A DNA stretch of 48,341 nt, taken from Methanobrevibacter sp. GTDB taxonomy: Archaea; Methanobacteriota; Methanobacteria; Methanobacteriales; Methanobacteriaceae. This document shows positions 7,559 to 15,580 of the stretch, piece after piece. Numbering within the stretch: position 1 is the stretch's first letter; the number at the start of each line of letters is the position of its first letter. Location: positions 1-48,341 of the forward strand of contig JAFUIW010000066.1 of assembly GCA_017473945.1 (NCBI GenBank), in the 5' to 3' direction. Made by a program: the position numbers and the translations under genes. The notes below the pieces were generated by a model. It did no database searches. It was not told the origin of the DNA and worked only from the letters and a program-made list of their open reading frames with translations.

Positions 7559-8753
7559 TTTTTTAACTAAGTCTTATATTAAGTTAACCACAAAACTCAA
7601 TCCGATTGCGGTTGGGACAAAATTTTTTCCAACCAATAATCTTGAAACTGAGTATGTGGAATTATTCAATTATACTCAAACAATATTATTTGAGTTAGAT
7701 AAGGCAGAAATCACTTCAGATTCCATTTTAGAAAATCTTATCAGAGATGTTGGTGCAGAAAATATTCCTAAGGATTATGATTTTTATGAATTGACTCCTG
7801 CGGAGAATAGGGTTGAGGAATATGCTTTAGTGAGTAATATCATCATGGGTAGTGACCGTTATTTTTACATAGAACTTAAGCAACCTTCTAATTTAATCAA
7901 TGTCTTTGTTAAAATTATCCAAAATGAAAAAGGAGAAATTGTGGAAAAAACAGCCACCGAACTTGTTGCAAGGATGTTAAGTAAAAACGATGCAATTCGT
8001 GTAGCTATTGAATTGATTGGTATCGGATTATCAGAAGGTATTGAAGTTGTATCTGCTGTAGGAATGACTGGCGCTGCTTCAATTGAAAGGGCAATTCATT
8101 ATACTCAAAATGTAGGAAGTTTCCCTGGAATTGCATTTACAAAACTTGGGGGAGAATATGCATTGGTATTTGATTCTCCATTTTTACTGCAGGAATCCCG
8201 TCCGGTTAACTTAGAAAATTATTTATTCATTGACTTAATTGATTCCACCAAATTCATTGATAAAAATGGTAGAAATCAGCTTGTTGACCTCATGACTGGA
8301 ATTAAAAATTTCATCGAAACAGAATGTGACGGTGAATTGGAAGGTTATCGAGAAGGAGGGGATGATTTCATTGCAAGATTCCCATCTAAAGATTTAGCTA
8401 TCCGTGCGGGTCTTGATGCAGCATGGTTTGCACTTGATAATGGTGCAAAGATAAGAGCTGGTGTTGGCAGAAGCAGACGTGAAGCTGGAGAGCGAGCGCA
8501 GCTTGTTGATAGTTTAGAATCAACATCTCCACTGTCATTGGTTGTTTTTGAATTGGCCAACGGATTATATGCTTACAATATTCCATCTGAATTTTCAAGA
8601 ACATTAATCAACCTAATCGAAAATGAAAAGGCTAAATTGATTGGTGTTTTTGCCTTTGTATTTATATTTGTTTATGTCATGTCCATTTTAGGATTGGGCA
8701 TGTTCGGATTTGTTGGAATTATATTGGCTTTAGTGTATGCATTTATTGCATGA
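7551..8753 (+). CDS. Membrane-anchored palm-domain protein (GTP cyclohydrolase III / nucleotide cyclase-like)
   Basis: The start at 7551 (rather than 7542) follows AAAGGAG and overlaps the previous stop, giving 400 aa. Residues 1 to about 220 are an unassigned N-terminal region. Residues about 225-330 resemble the palm fold of archaeal GTP cyclohydrolase III and class III cyclases: a first strand FIDLIDST with Asp228 and Asp231, a hairpin EGGDDF with Asp271-Asp272, and KIRAGVGRSRREAGERAQLVD. The last ~40 residues form two membrane helices. I infer metal and nucleotide binding; the product is unknown. It is coupled to the NYN RNase gene. Confidence 0.6.
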   Translation: MTSFLTKSYIKLTTKLNPIAVGTKFFPTNNLETEYVELFNYTQTILFELDKAEITSDSILENLIRDVGAENIPKDYDFYELTPAENRVEEYALVSNIIMGSDRYFYIELKQPSNLINVFVKIIQNEKGEIVEKTATELVARMLSKNDAIRVAIELIGIGLSEGIEVVSAVGMTGAASIERAIHYTQNVGSFPGIAFTKLGGEYALVFDSPFLLQESRPVNLENYLFIDLIDSTKFIDKNGRNQLVDLMTGIKNFIETECDGELEGYREGGDDFIARFPSKDLAIRAGLDAAWFALDNGAKIRAGVGRSRREAGERAQLVDSLESTSPLSLVVFELANGLYAYNIPSEFSRTLINLIENEKAKLIGVFAFVFIFVYVMSILGLGMFGFVGIILALVYAFIA

Positions 8754-8774
8754 TGAAATAAAAGAGAAAATATT

Positions 8775-9233
8775 ATGAGAAGGAAAAAAGACGATAAGCG
8801 AGTTTTAAGAAGAGGTAATGGTCGAGATACTAAAAAGAATCATCGTAGACCTGCACTCATTAAAAGAAACAATAATAATTCTCCAAATAGGAATACTTAT
8901 CGTAGCAGAAATGATAATTGGAATAGAAATAGAAACAGAAAACCTAAAAAACGTAGTCGTAAAACTGTATTTTTGATGATTCTTGTATTGGTTGCATTCA
9001 TTATCGGTGCTGGAATCGGGGTCATGATGAGTTTTGATCAGGAAAATAATGCTACTGAAAGTAATGAAACTCATGTGGAAAATGTTACAGTGGAAATGAC
9101 AACTCATCTAAACGAAACTGAAGAAGTCGTCTTTGATGAGTCAGATGCAGTTGATTTTAATGAAAACCGGTCTTCAGAAATATTGGGTGCTGAAAAAAAT
9201 CCGTATTACTATGACGACGGTTTGGGACATTAA
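8775..9233 (+). CDS. Small single-pass membrane protein with basic N-terminus and acidic C-terminus
   Basis: The 152-aa product is not recognised. Residues 1-65 are very rich in Arg, Lys and Asn (repeated NRNRNRKPKKRSRK), residues about 66-88 form one membrane helix (FLMILVLVAFIIGAGIGVMM), and the rest is acidic with several N-glycosylation-type NxT/NxS sequons, ending in YYYDDGLGH. The basic part should stay inside and could bind RNA, DNA or phospholipid, while the acidic part faces the wall. It lies 21 bp after the palm-domain gene and 17 bp before argJ, so all are probably one transcript. Confidence 0.7.
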   Translation: MRRKKDDKRVLRRGNGRDTKKNHRRPALIKRNNNNSPNRNTYRSRNDNWNRNRNRKPKKRSRKTVFLMILVLVAFIIGAGIGVMMSFDQENNATESNETHVENVTVEMTTHLNETEEVVFDESDAVDFNENRSSEILGAEKNPYYYDDGLGH

Positions 9234-9250
9234 TTAATTTCAGTGATATT

Positions 9251-10474
9251 ATGGATTTTATAAAAACTATAGGTGGTGGATTTTCGGTCATTGAAAATCT
9301 TAAGGTATCTGGTGCTCGTGAAGGTAAATATGGAGTAAGTATTATCCTCTGCCCTGACAGTAATGCTTCTGGGGTTTTTACTTCAAATAAAGTTACCGCA
9401 GCTCCTGTTAAATATACTAAAAATGTACTTAAGAATGGGAAAGTTTCAGCTGTTTTTGTAAACAGTGGTAATGCTAATTGTTTTACTGGTGATCAAGGGT
9501 TTAAAGACTGTGAAACTTTAGTTGAATTGGTTTCAAAAGATTTAAAAATACCTAAAGAGGAAATTGCAATTTCCTCAACTGGTGTTATAGGTCGTGAAAT
9601 GCCGATTGACATTATTTCTAAAGTTGCATATGAATCTCTTTCTAATTTGGGAAATAAACCTGAAAATTCTCTTGCAGCTGCAAAAGCTATCATGACTACT
9701 GACACTTTTCCAAAGGAATGTGCAGTTGAAGTAACATTAACAACTGGTGAAGTAGTTAAAATTGCAGGAATTACCAAAGGAAGTGGTATGATTGCTCCAA
9801 ATATGGGTACAATGTTGTCATTCATTGTAACTGATGCTGTAATTCCTTCAGAAGAAATTAACGCTGCATTGAAACAGGCTGCTGACATTAGTTTCAATAT
9901 GATTGTCGTTGATGGTGATGAAAGTACAAATGATACTTGTCTTTTAATGGCAAATGGTGCATCCGGTGTGGAAGTCGTTAAGGATGGTAATGTTGATTCT
10001 AATTTCCAGGAAGCATTAAATTACCTTTGCATAGAATTGGCTAAAAAAATGGCCCGTGATGGTGAAGGAGCTACCAAGTTCATCGAAGCCAATGTTTGCG
10101 GTGCTAAAGATTTAAACGATGCCAGACTTGCAGCAAAATCTATTATTTCATCAAGTCTTTTCAAATCTGCAGTATTTGGTGGAGATCCTAACTGGGGAAG
10201 AATCGTATCTGCAATAGGATATTCTGGTTGTGATTTAAATCCTGATATTGTAACTATTGCAATTGCTGATGACGCTGATGAAGTGGACCTTGTTAAAAAT
10301 GGCGAAATCTTGGCATTTGAAGACACTCCTTATCTTGAAAGAGCAGAAAAAATCATGCAATCAAAAAATGTAATTGTTAACATAGATATGGATTTAGGTG
10401 ATGGTGAAGCAACTGCATGGGGTTGTGATTTAACTTATGATTATGTTAAAATTAATGCAGAATACACCACTTAA
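9251..10474 (+). CDS. argJ: Bifunctional ornithine acetyltransferase / N-acetylglutamate synthase ArgJ
   Basis: ArgJ moves the acetyl group from N-acetylornithine to glutamate in the arginine cycle and may also use acetyl-CoA. The 407-aa proenzyme normally cuts itself before a Thr that becomes the nucleophile. Here that site is KGSGMIAPNMGTML, with Thr187 preceded by Gly rather than the usual Ala. Other family motifs are VNSGNANCFTG, VDGDESTNDT, KMARDGEGATKF and GGDPNWGRI. ArgB, the next enzyme, is encoded about 10 kb away at 20924. Confidence 0.93.
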   Translation: MDFIKTIGGGFSVIENLKVSGAREGKYGVSIILCPDSNASGVFTSNKVTAAPVKYTKNVLKNGKVSAVFVNSGNANCFTGDQGFKDCETLVELVSKDLKIPKEEIAISSTGVIGREMPIDIISKVAYESLSNLGNKPENSLAAAKAIMTTDTFPKECAVEVTLTTGEVVKIAGITKGSGMIAPNMGTMLSFIVTDAVIPSEEINAALKQAADISFNMIVVDGDESTNDTCLLMANGASGVEVVKDGNVDSNFQEALNYLCIELAKKMARDGEGATKFIEANVCGAKDLNDARLAAKSIISSSLFKSAVFGGDPNWGRIVSAIGYSGCDLNPDIVTIAIADDADEVDLVKNGEILAFEDTPYLERAEKIMQSKNVIVNIDMDLGDGEATAWGCDLTYDYVKINAEYTT

Positions 10475-10563
10475 AGAAAACCTTTAAATACTTTTAAAAC
10501 ATATATTTTTTTGTTATACAATAATTCTAATTTTGTAATGATTAAATATAAGGAGGGGAAAAT

Positions 10564-10668
10564 ATGGCAAAAGTTAAAGGAACTAACAGAAGAACCAGAC
10601 AAAAAAGAAGTTATACTAAACCTGGTAGTAAAAGAGGAAGAGGAGTTAAACAAACTTGGAAAAAATAA
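10564..10668 (+). CDS. 34-residue Arg/Lys-rich protein
   Basis: A very short reading frame encodes MAKVKGTNRRTRQKRSYT and ends in KRGRGVKQTWKK. About 40 percent of residues are Arg or Lys. An excellent AAGGAGGGG ribosome-binding site stands just before the ATG, and a TTTAAATA promoter-like box lies at about 10483-10491. The stop is followed by a T-rich tract that could end transcription. The composition suggests an RNA-binding or ribosome-associated peptide, but I do not recognise the family. The overlapping longer frame from 10511 has no ribosome-binding site and is a shadow. Confidence 0.75.
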   Translation: MAKVKGTNRRTRQKRSYTKPGSKRGRGVKQTWKK

Positions 10669-10780
10669 TCCTCTTATAACTTTTTTTTATTATTTTTAAT
10701 TGTTTTACCGATATTAACCTAACCTCATTTTGACAATAATTATATACTATTTTTGATAGACTATTATCTAGGTGAATTTT

Positions 10781-11371
10781 ATGAATGGTCACAGAGCACA
10801 CGGATTTTCAAGTGCAATGTTTTTGGATTCTGATGAAATCCTAGGTGAATTAAATCTTAAGGGCAACGAGGTTTTCATGGATGCTGGCTGCGGTGACGGT
10901 CACAATGCCATAAAGGTAGTAGAAGAATATCTTCCGGAAGGCACAGTATATGCTGTTGATATTTATGATGCATCAATTGAGGACATGGAAACCTATAAAA
11001 AGGAAAACAAAGTTGAAAACCTCATTAACATTGAAGCTGACATAACTGAAGGAATCCCTGGTGTTGATGATGAATCAATTGATGTTGTTTTGATGGTTAA
11101 CGTATTCCATGGATTTAAGGCATCAAGAAAGGTGGATGAAGCAATCTCTGAATTTGCAAGAATAATCAAGCAGGATGGTAAAATAGCCATTATGGATTAT
11201 AAGGCATGGGATGTTCCAAAAGGCCCTCCGACACCTGTGAGAAGTTCTCCTGATGAATTGGAAGAATTCTTTGCAAAACACGGTCTTAAAAAGATTTACT
11301 TAAATGAAGACATCGGTGAGGACATTCCTGAAGGCAAATCTCATTATTTAATCATGTTTCAAAAGGAATAA
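10781..11371 (+). CDS. Class I SAM-dependent methyltransferase (copy 1)
   Basis: The 196-aa protein has SAM motif I (VFMDAGCGDGHNA), an acidic residue after strand 2 (YAVDIYDAS), and motif IV-like DVVLMVNVFHGF. This matches the UbiE/ArsM-like Methyltransf_11/25 families; the substrate is unknown. The ATG at 10781 follows CTAGGTGA; a GTG at 10772 lies inside that ribosome-binding site and is not the start. It is about 60 percent identical by eye to the next gene, so the two are a tandem duplication. Confidence 0.82.
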   Translation: MNGHRAHGFSSAMFLDSDEILGELNLKGNEVFMDAGCGDGHNAIKVVEEYLPEGTVYAVDIYDASIEDMETYKKENKVENLINIEADITEGIPGVDDESIDVVLMVNVFHGFKASRKVDEAISEFARIIKQDGKIAIMDYKAWDVPKGPPTPVRSSPDELEEFFAKHGLKKIYLNEDIGEDIPEGKSHYLIMFQKE

Positions 11372-11473
11372 CTAAGTTATTCTTATTTTTTTTCTATTTT
11401 TCAACTATTTTTTTTTAAAAATCATTAAATACTATTTTTTAAAGATTAATATTAAAGACTATATGGTGAGACA

Positions 11474-12061
11474 ATGGAACATAAGCATCATGCAAAATCA
11501 AGCATAAATTTCCTGAATTCCGATGAAATTCTTGAAAAATTAGATCTTAATGGTGATGAGGTTTTCATGGATGCCGGTTGCGGTGATGGTCACATTGCAA
11601 TCAAGGCACTCAAAGATTATCTTCCTGATGGAATGGCCTATGCGGTAGATAACTATGATATTTCAATCAATGAGCTGGAAGAGTATAAACAGGAGAATGG
11701 TCTTGAAAATTTAATTAATATTCTCGCAGACATTACACAAGACATTCCTCAAATCGAAGATGATGCAATTGACATGATTTTCATGCTTAATGTGGTTCAT
11801 GGATTTAAGGCTGCCGGAAATATGGATGATGTTATTGAAAAATTATTGCGAATACTTAAAACTGACGGCAAAATTGCAATTGTTGAGTTCAGGCCCATTG
11901 AGTGGACATTTGGACCTCCATTGGAAATAAAATATGCTCCGGATGAGCTGGAAGAAATATTTAATAATCATGGATTTAAAAAAGTTTACTTAAATGAAGA
12001 TTTGGGTCAGGAAGGTCTTGAAGAAAAGTCCCACTATTTAATAATATTTGAAAAGGAGTAG
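11474..12061 (+). CDS. Class I SAM-dependent methyltransferase (copy 2), joined to tarIJ
   Basis: The 195-aa paralogue of the preceding gene keeps the same blocks (VFMDAGCGDGHIA, YAVDNYDIS, HGFKAAG, KSHYLIIFEKE). Its N-terminus is different and shorter (MEHKHHAKSSINFL). It starts after a GGTGAG site. Only 5 bp separate its stop from the tarI ATG, whose ribosome-binding site (AAAAGGAG) lies in its last codons, so it is part of the CDP-ribitol operon. A wall-polymer or sugar methylation role is a reasonable guess, with no direct support. Confidence 0.82.
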   Translation: MEHKHHAKSSINFLNSDEILEKLDLNGDEVFMDAGCGDGHIAIKALKDYLPDGMAYAVDNYDISINELEEYKQENGLENLINILADITQDIPQIEDDAIDMIFMLNVVHGFKAAGNMDDVIEKLLRILKTDGKIAIVEFRPIEWTFGPPLEIKYAPDELEEIFNNHGFKKVYLNEDLGQEGLEEKSHYLIIFEKE

Positions 12062-12066
12062 AATAA

Positions 12067-12777
12067 ATGATTTTTGCAGCTATTTTAGCAGGTGGAATCG
12101 GTTCCAGAATGGGCGGAACGGACACTCCCAAACAATTTTTGGATTTGGGGGATAAGCCTGTAATCATTCATACCATAGAAAAGTTTGTAATCAACAATAA
12201 AATTGATAAGATAATTGTTTTAACACCTCAAAACTTCATAAATCATACTAATCACTTAATCAATGAATATATTGGTGAAACTGAGAATATTGTAGTTATT
12301 GAAGGTGGAGAAACCAGAAATGATACTTTAATCAACAGTATCAATTATATTGATGAGCATTTTGGAATTGATGATGATTCAATTATCATCACTCACGATT
12401 CTGTGCGTCCTTTTGTAACCCATAGGATTATTGAAGATAATATTGAGGCTGCAAAAAGATATGGTGCGTGCGATACTGTCGTACCGGCCACAGACACCAT
12501 TGTGGAAAGTATCAATGCAAGGACCATTGAAAGCATCCCTGTGAGGGATTATTATTACCAAGGCCAAACTCCACAGAGCTTCAATATAAAGAAACTTTTC
12601 AATTTAATCAATGGTTTAACAGAAGCTGAAAGTAATATTCTAACAGATGCCTGTAAGATTTTCATACTTAAAGATGAGGATGTATATCTGGTTGAGGGTG
12701 AAGTGACAAATATTAAAATTACATACCCTTATGACTTGAAATTAGCAAATACCATACTTGAGGATAGAAATGATTAA
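12067..12777 (+). CDS. tarI: D-ribitol-5-phosphate cytidylyltransferase (TarI)
   Basis: The enzyme couples CTP and ribitol-5-phosphate to CDP-ribitol. The 236-aa protein has the nucleotidyltransferase start FAAILAGGIGSRMGG and the PKQFLDLGDKPVIIHTIEKF block. THDSVRPFVTHRIIEDNIEAA, ATDTIVES and YYQGQTPQSFNIKKL follow. These match streptococcal and staphylococcal TarI more closely than IspD. Archaea make isoprenoids from mevalonate and do not need IspD, and tarJ follows directly with an 8-bp overlap, so TarI is the better name. It is probably acquired from Gram-positive bacteria. Confidence 0.88.
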   Translation: MIFAAILAGGIGSRMGGTDTPKQFLDLGDKPVIIHTIEKFVINNKIDKIIVLTPQNFINHTNHLINEYIGETENIVVIEGGETRNDTLINSINYIDEHFGIDDDSIIITHDSVRPFVTHRIIEDNIEAAKRYGACDTVVPATDTIVESINARTIESIPVRDYYYQGQTPQSFNIKKLFNLINGLTEAESNILTDACKIFILKDEDVYLVEGEVTNIKITYPYDLKLANTILEDRND

Positions 12778-13786
12778 TATTGTCTATAGGTTAAAATCTC
12801 CGAAATTCTTTGAAGAGTCCATTGATGAAATAGAGTTGGATGGAGTAGTAGTAAGACCAACCTATTTATCCATTTGTCAAGCGGATCAGAGATACTATCA
12901 GGGCTCAAGACCTGCTGAGATATTGGACAAGAAATTGCCGATGGCTTTGATTCATGAAGGAATCGGCGAAGTTGTTTTTGACAGCCAAGGTAATTTCAAA
13001 TCTGGAGACAATGTGGTGATGATTCCGAACACTCCTTTTGGAGATGATGTGTGTAGGGCTAACTATTCATATAAATCCAAATTCAGGGGAAGTGGATTTG
13101 ATGGGTTCACTTCCGATTTGATAAAATTGGAATCTGATAGGGTTGTAAAGCTTCCGGAAGATTTCAATAACTATGTTTCAGCATTTATTGAACTGATCAG
13201 TGTTGCTTATCAGGGAATTTCAAAATTTAATGAAATAGCTATCACTCCTAAAAACAGTTTAGGCGTTTGGGGGGATGGAAATCTCGGATATATTACAGCT
13301 TTGCTTTTAAAGGAAATGTATCCTGATTCTAAAGTCATCGTATTTGGAAAACATCAGGATAACCTCAACTTATTTTCCTTTGCCGATGAAACCTACAGGA
13401 TACATGATGTTCCTGATGATTTAACCATTGATCAGGGATTTGAATGTGTGGGATCAAGTGCTTCACAATCAGCTATTGACCAGATTATCGATTTAATCAA
13501 TCCACAAGGAACCATAAACCTGTTTGGTGTAAGTGAGTATCCGCTTCCAATCAATACACGAATGATTCTGGAAAAGGGATTGACTGTTCAGGGAAATAGT
13601 AGGTCCGAAAGGGAAGATTTTGTTGGTGTTGTTAAACTCCTAACAAAAAATCCTCAGCTTTTCGAATACCTTGAAAAGTTAATCACAAACGTTTGTGAAA
13701 TAAACTCGTTAAATGATTTGAAAGAAGCATTTGACAGAGATTCCATTTCAAAATTTGGCAAAACAATTTTAAAATGGAATAAATAG
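12770..13786 (+). CDS. tarJ: Ribulose-5-phosphate reductase / ribitol-5-phosphate dehydrogenase (TarJ)
   Basis: TarJ reduces ribulose-5-phosphate to ribitol-5-phosphate with NADPH, feeding TarI. The 338-aa medium-chain dehydrogenase begins near VVRPTYLSICQADQRYYQG, with the metal-ligand Cys of the family, then MALIHEGIGEV. A Rossmann segment follows (SLGVWGDGNLGYITALLL), and later GFECVGSSASQSAIDQII and GTINLFGVSEYPLPINTR. The fit to bacterial TarJ is close along its length. The ATG at 12770 overlaps tarI by 8 bp and follows TTGAGGA; an in-frame TTG at 12758 is less likely. No ribitol polymerase gene lies in the window. Confidence 0.87.
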   Translation: MINIVYRLKSPKFFEESIDEIELDGVVVRPTYLSICQADQRYYQGSRPAEILDKKLPMALIHEGIGEVVFDSQGNFKSGDNVVMIPNTPFGDDVCRANYSYKSKFRGSGFDGFTSDLIKLESDRVVKLPEDFNNYVSAFIELISVAYQGISKFNEIAITPKNSLGVWGDGNLGYITALLLKEMYPDSKVIVFGKHQDNLNLFSFADETYRIHDVPDDLTIDQGFECVGSSASQSAIDQIIDLINPQGTINLFGVSEYPLPINTRMILEKGLTVQGNSRSEREDFVGVVKLLTKNPQLFEYLEKLITNVCEINSLNDLKEAFDRDSISKFGKTILKWNK

Positions 13787-14314
13787 TTAATAATGATATC
13801 TATTAATTATTTTTAAGTATTCCAATCGATAATAATTCCGTTTACTTTTTTCACACATTACTGGAAGCTGACGAAGATTATACCAATCTGTTTCATCCAA
13901 TAATTCCTTTTTTCTAATTTTATCTTTTATACCCTCCAATATGATTTCGCAGGAATCAACTTGTGAACATGCAAGCTTGATGGTAAAATCCGATTCAGAT
14001 GGGATTTCTTCTTCTTTGACATATACGTTTATTTCTTTAGGACAAATAATGTAAATTGAAACTTTCTTGCCGTATTTTTCGTATAAGTGTTCTGCAAGTT
14101 CAATGTATTTCACGAGTTCATATTCGGTAAAATCTTCAATTTGGAATTCCAAATCAATTATCTCTCCATTTGAAGTGATGAAAAAATCTCCGTCATGATG
14201 AATTTCATCATCAATGTCCAATTCTTCCGCTGTAACTGATGCAACTATTTTTCTTTCATCATCGAATGTTTCATTAATAATTTTTTTTCTGATATCAAAG
14301 TCTTTTTTATTCAT
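13787..14314 (-). CDS. Rpn/PD-(D/E)XK nuclease-like protein, short form
   Basis: The 175-aa protein is not firmly recognised. DFFITSNGEIIDLEFQIEDFTEYE has an Asp54/Glu56/Gln58 arrangement like the D-x-E-x-Q core of Rpn-type (transposase_31/PD-(D/E)XK) nucleases. KKVSIYIICPKEI would be the following strand. It is shorter than full Rpn proteins. A GAGGTTAT site precedes the ATG at 14314. It stops at the base after the tarJ stop, convergent with it. Confidence 0.5.
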   Translation of the reverse strand: MNKKDFDIRKKIINETFDDERKIVASVTAEELDIDDEIHHDGDFFITSNGEIIDLEFQIEDFTEYELVKYIELAEHLYEKYGKKVSIYIICPKEINVYVKEEEIPSESDFTIKLACSQVDSCEIILEGIKDKIRKKELLDETDWYNLRQLPVMCEKSKRNYYRLEYLKIINRYHY

Positions 14315-14511
14315 ATAATAACCTCAAATTTTTAATTTGTGTTGGTTATTTTTATTTTAATCATTAATAAATTAGTAAGTTTTAAATCTAAACAATTTTA
14401 AGGCTTTAAATAAATTTTAAGAAGCACCTACAATAGTTTTATTTTATCTAATTTTCATGATATGAATAATTTTTAATAAGATTAATGAAATAATTCTTAG
14501 TAGGTGATAGT

Positions 14512-14838
14512 GTGGATTATGAAAAAATCATCAGCGAAAAATTTCCAAAGTGTAATGTAGAAGTAATTAAACCGGATTTCTTTGAACTGGAAATGTTGGC
14601 AGAATATATTGCTGATGATATAGTGGTTTATAACCCTCATTCTGTTATGGTTTACAGGCATTTAATCCGATTTTTGGTAAATGTGGGTGAAAAAGGTAAA
14701 ATTTATTATCTGGATGGTTTTTCTGATGATGATTTAAAAGTAATCCATGCAGGGCTTTTGAAATCAACATGGAAAATGGATACCAAAATAAATCTGTTCA
14801 AAAATGCAGATCCTGATAAAGATATTTTGGGATTATAA
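14512..14838 (+). CDS. Hypothetical protein, 108 aa
   Basis: Not recognised. The start is a GTG at 14512, supported by a TAGGTGATA site 5 nt upstream. The protein is soluble, with an N-terminal MDYEKIISEKFPKCNVEVIK and a centre VVYNPHSVMVYRHLIRFLVNVG; there are no obvious motifs. Its last 6 bases (TTATAA) are also the end of the convergent zinc protein gene on the other strand. Confidence 0.65.
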   Translation: MDYEKIISEKFPKCNVEVIKPDFFELEMLAEYIADDIVVYNPHSVMVYRHLIRFLVNVGEKGKIYYLDGFSDDDLKVIHAGLLKSTWKMDTKINLFKNADPDKDILGL

Positions 14839-14997
14839 TTGGAAAAATTCGTCACAGTATTCGCAAAAATAGTTAAATTCACTTTCACAGCAGTTTCCAA
14901 GTATTACTTCACCATTCAGTGATTCAATGGCCATTTCGTCTGTTGTGTCATGAAATACTTTTTTTAGTTGCCTTTGGCACTTTGGACATCTTTTCAT
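14833..14997 (-). CDS. 54-residue zinc-ribbon-like protein
   Basis: This small gene encodes MKRCPKCQRQLKKVFHDTTD and ends in CEYCDEFFQL. It has CxxC near the N-terminus (Cys4, Cys7), a CC pair (36-37) and CxxC near the end (Cys45, Cys48), a zinc-ribbon layout. A TATA-like TTATATAAATTAAAG lies on the minus strand 5-20 nt before the ATG at 14997, and another AT-rich box is further up. Its stop shares the palindrome TTATAA with the stop of the convergent gene at 14838. Function unknown. Confidence 0.6.
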   Translation of the reverse strand: MKRCPKCQRQLKKVFHDTTDEMAIESLNGEVILGNCCESEFNYFCEYCDEFFQL

Positions 14998-15049
14998 ATC
15001 TTTAATTTATATAACATATGACCTTTAAATATAATTGTAGGTGTAAATT

Positions 15050-15307
15050 ATGATGATTAATGTCGGTGCGGAATTTGGTACGCATTTGGAATCTAGCGAT
15101 ATTGCAGTGGAATTGATAGAAATTTTGGATAAATTGCCTGCAGATGAATTTATTATTGATTTTAAGGATGTAATGTTCGTTACAATGAACTATGCACAAG
15201 CTTACTACAACGCTAAAAATGAATCTTCAAAAAAGATTTCCGAAATCAACATTTCTGATGAGATTAGCGTTGTAATGGGTGCTGCTGATGAGGCATGCAA
15301 TCCTTAA
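15050..15307 (+). CDS. STAS-like domain protein (DUF4325-like)
   Basis: The 85-aa protein has a pattern like the STAS/DUF4325 fold: VELIEILDKLPADEFIIDFKDVMFVTMNYAQAYY, then a final strand ISVVMG. Relatives often sit beside histidine kinase-like ATPases, which are absent here. A TAGGTG site lies 6-11 nt before the ATG; a second ATG at 15053 is also possible. It is divergent from the 54-aa zinc protein and shares its short promoter region. Confidence 0.5.
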   Translation: MMINVGAEFGTHLESSDIAVELIEILDKLPADEFIIDFKDVMFVTMNYAQAYYNAKNESSKKISEINISDEISVVMGAADEACNP

Positions 15308-15580
15308 TTTTATTTTTTAGATTTAACTAGTTTTTATTGACTCTTTTTTTAATCATCAAATTTTTTGGGATGTATGAGAGGTTAGGCTATATTTTACACA
15401 TCTAATTCTTTTTTTAACAAAATGTTGTCTGGTCCTGTAAAATTGTTTTTAGTTCGTAAAATTGTTATTATTTAAAACTGACTATTTTAAATACTTTATT
15501 GATAATATAAATCTATAATTATTTTGAGTTTAAAAAATAATCTTTTTTAACTTTTCAATTATCACTAAGGAGATTGGCGA

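Noticed and set aside
8805-9107. 100-aa frame on the minus strand opposite the basic/acidic membrane protein
   Set aside because: It is a mirror of biased codons on the + strand, with no ribosome-binding site or motif.
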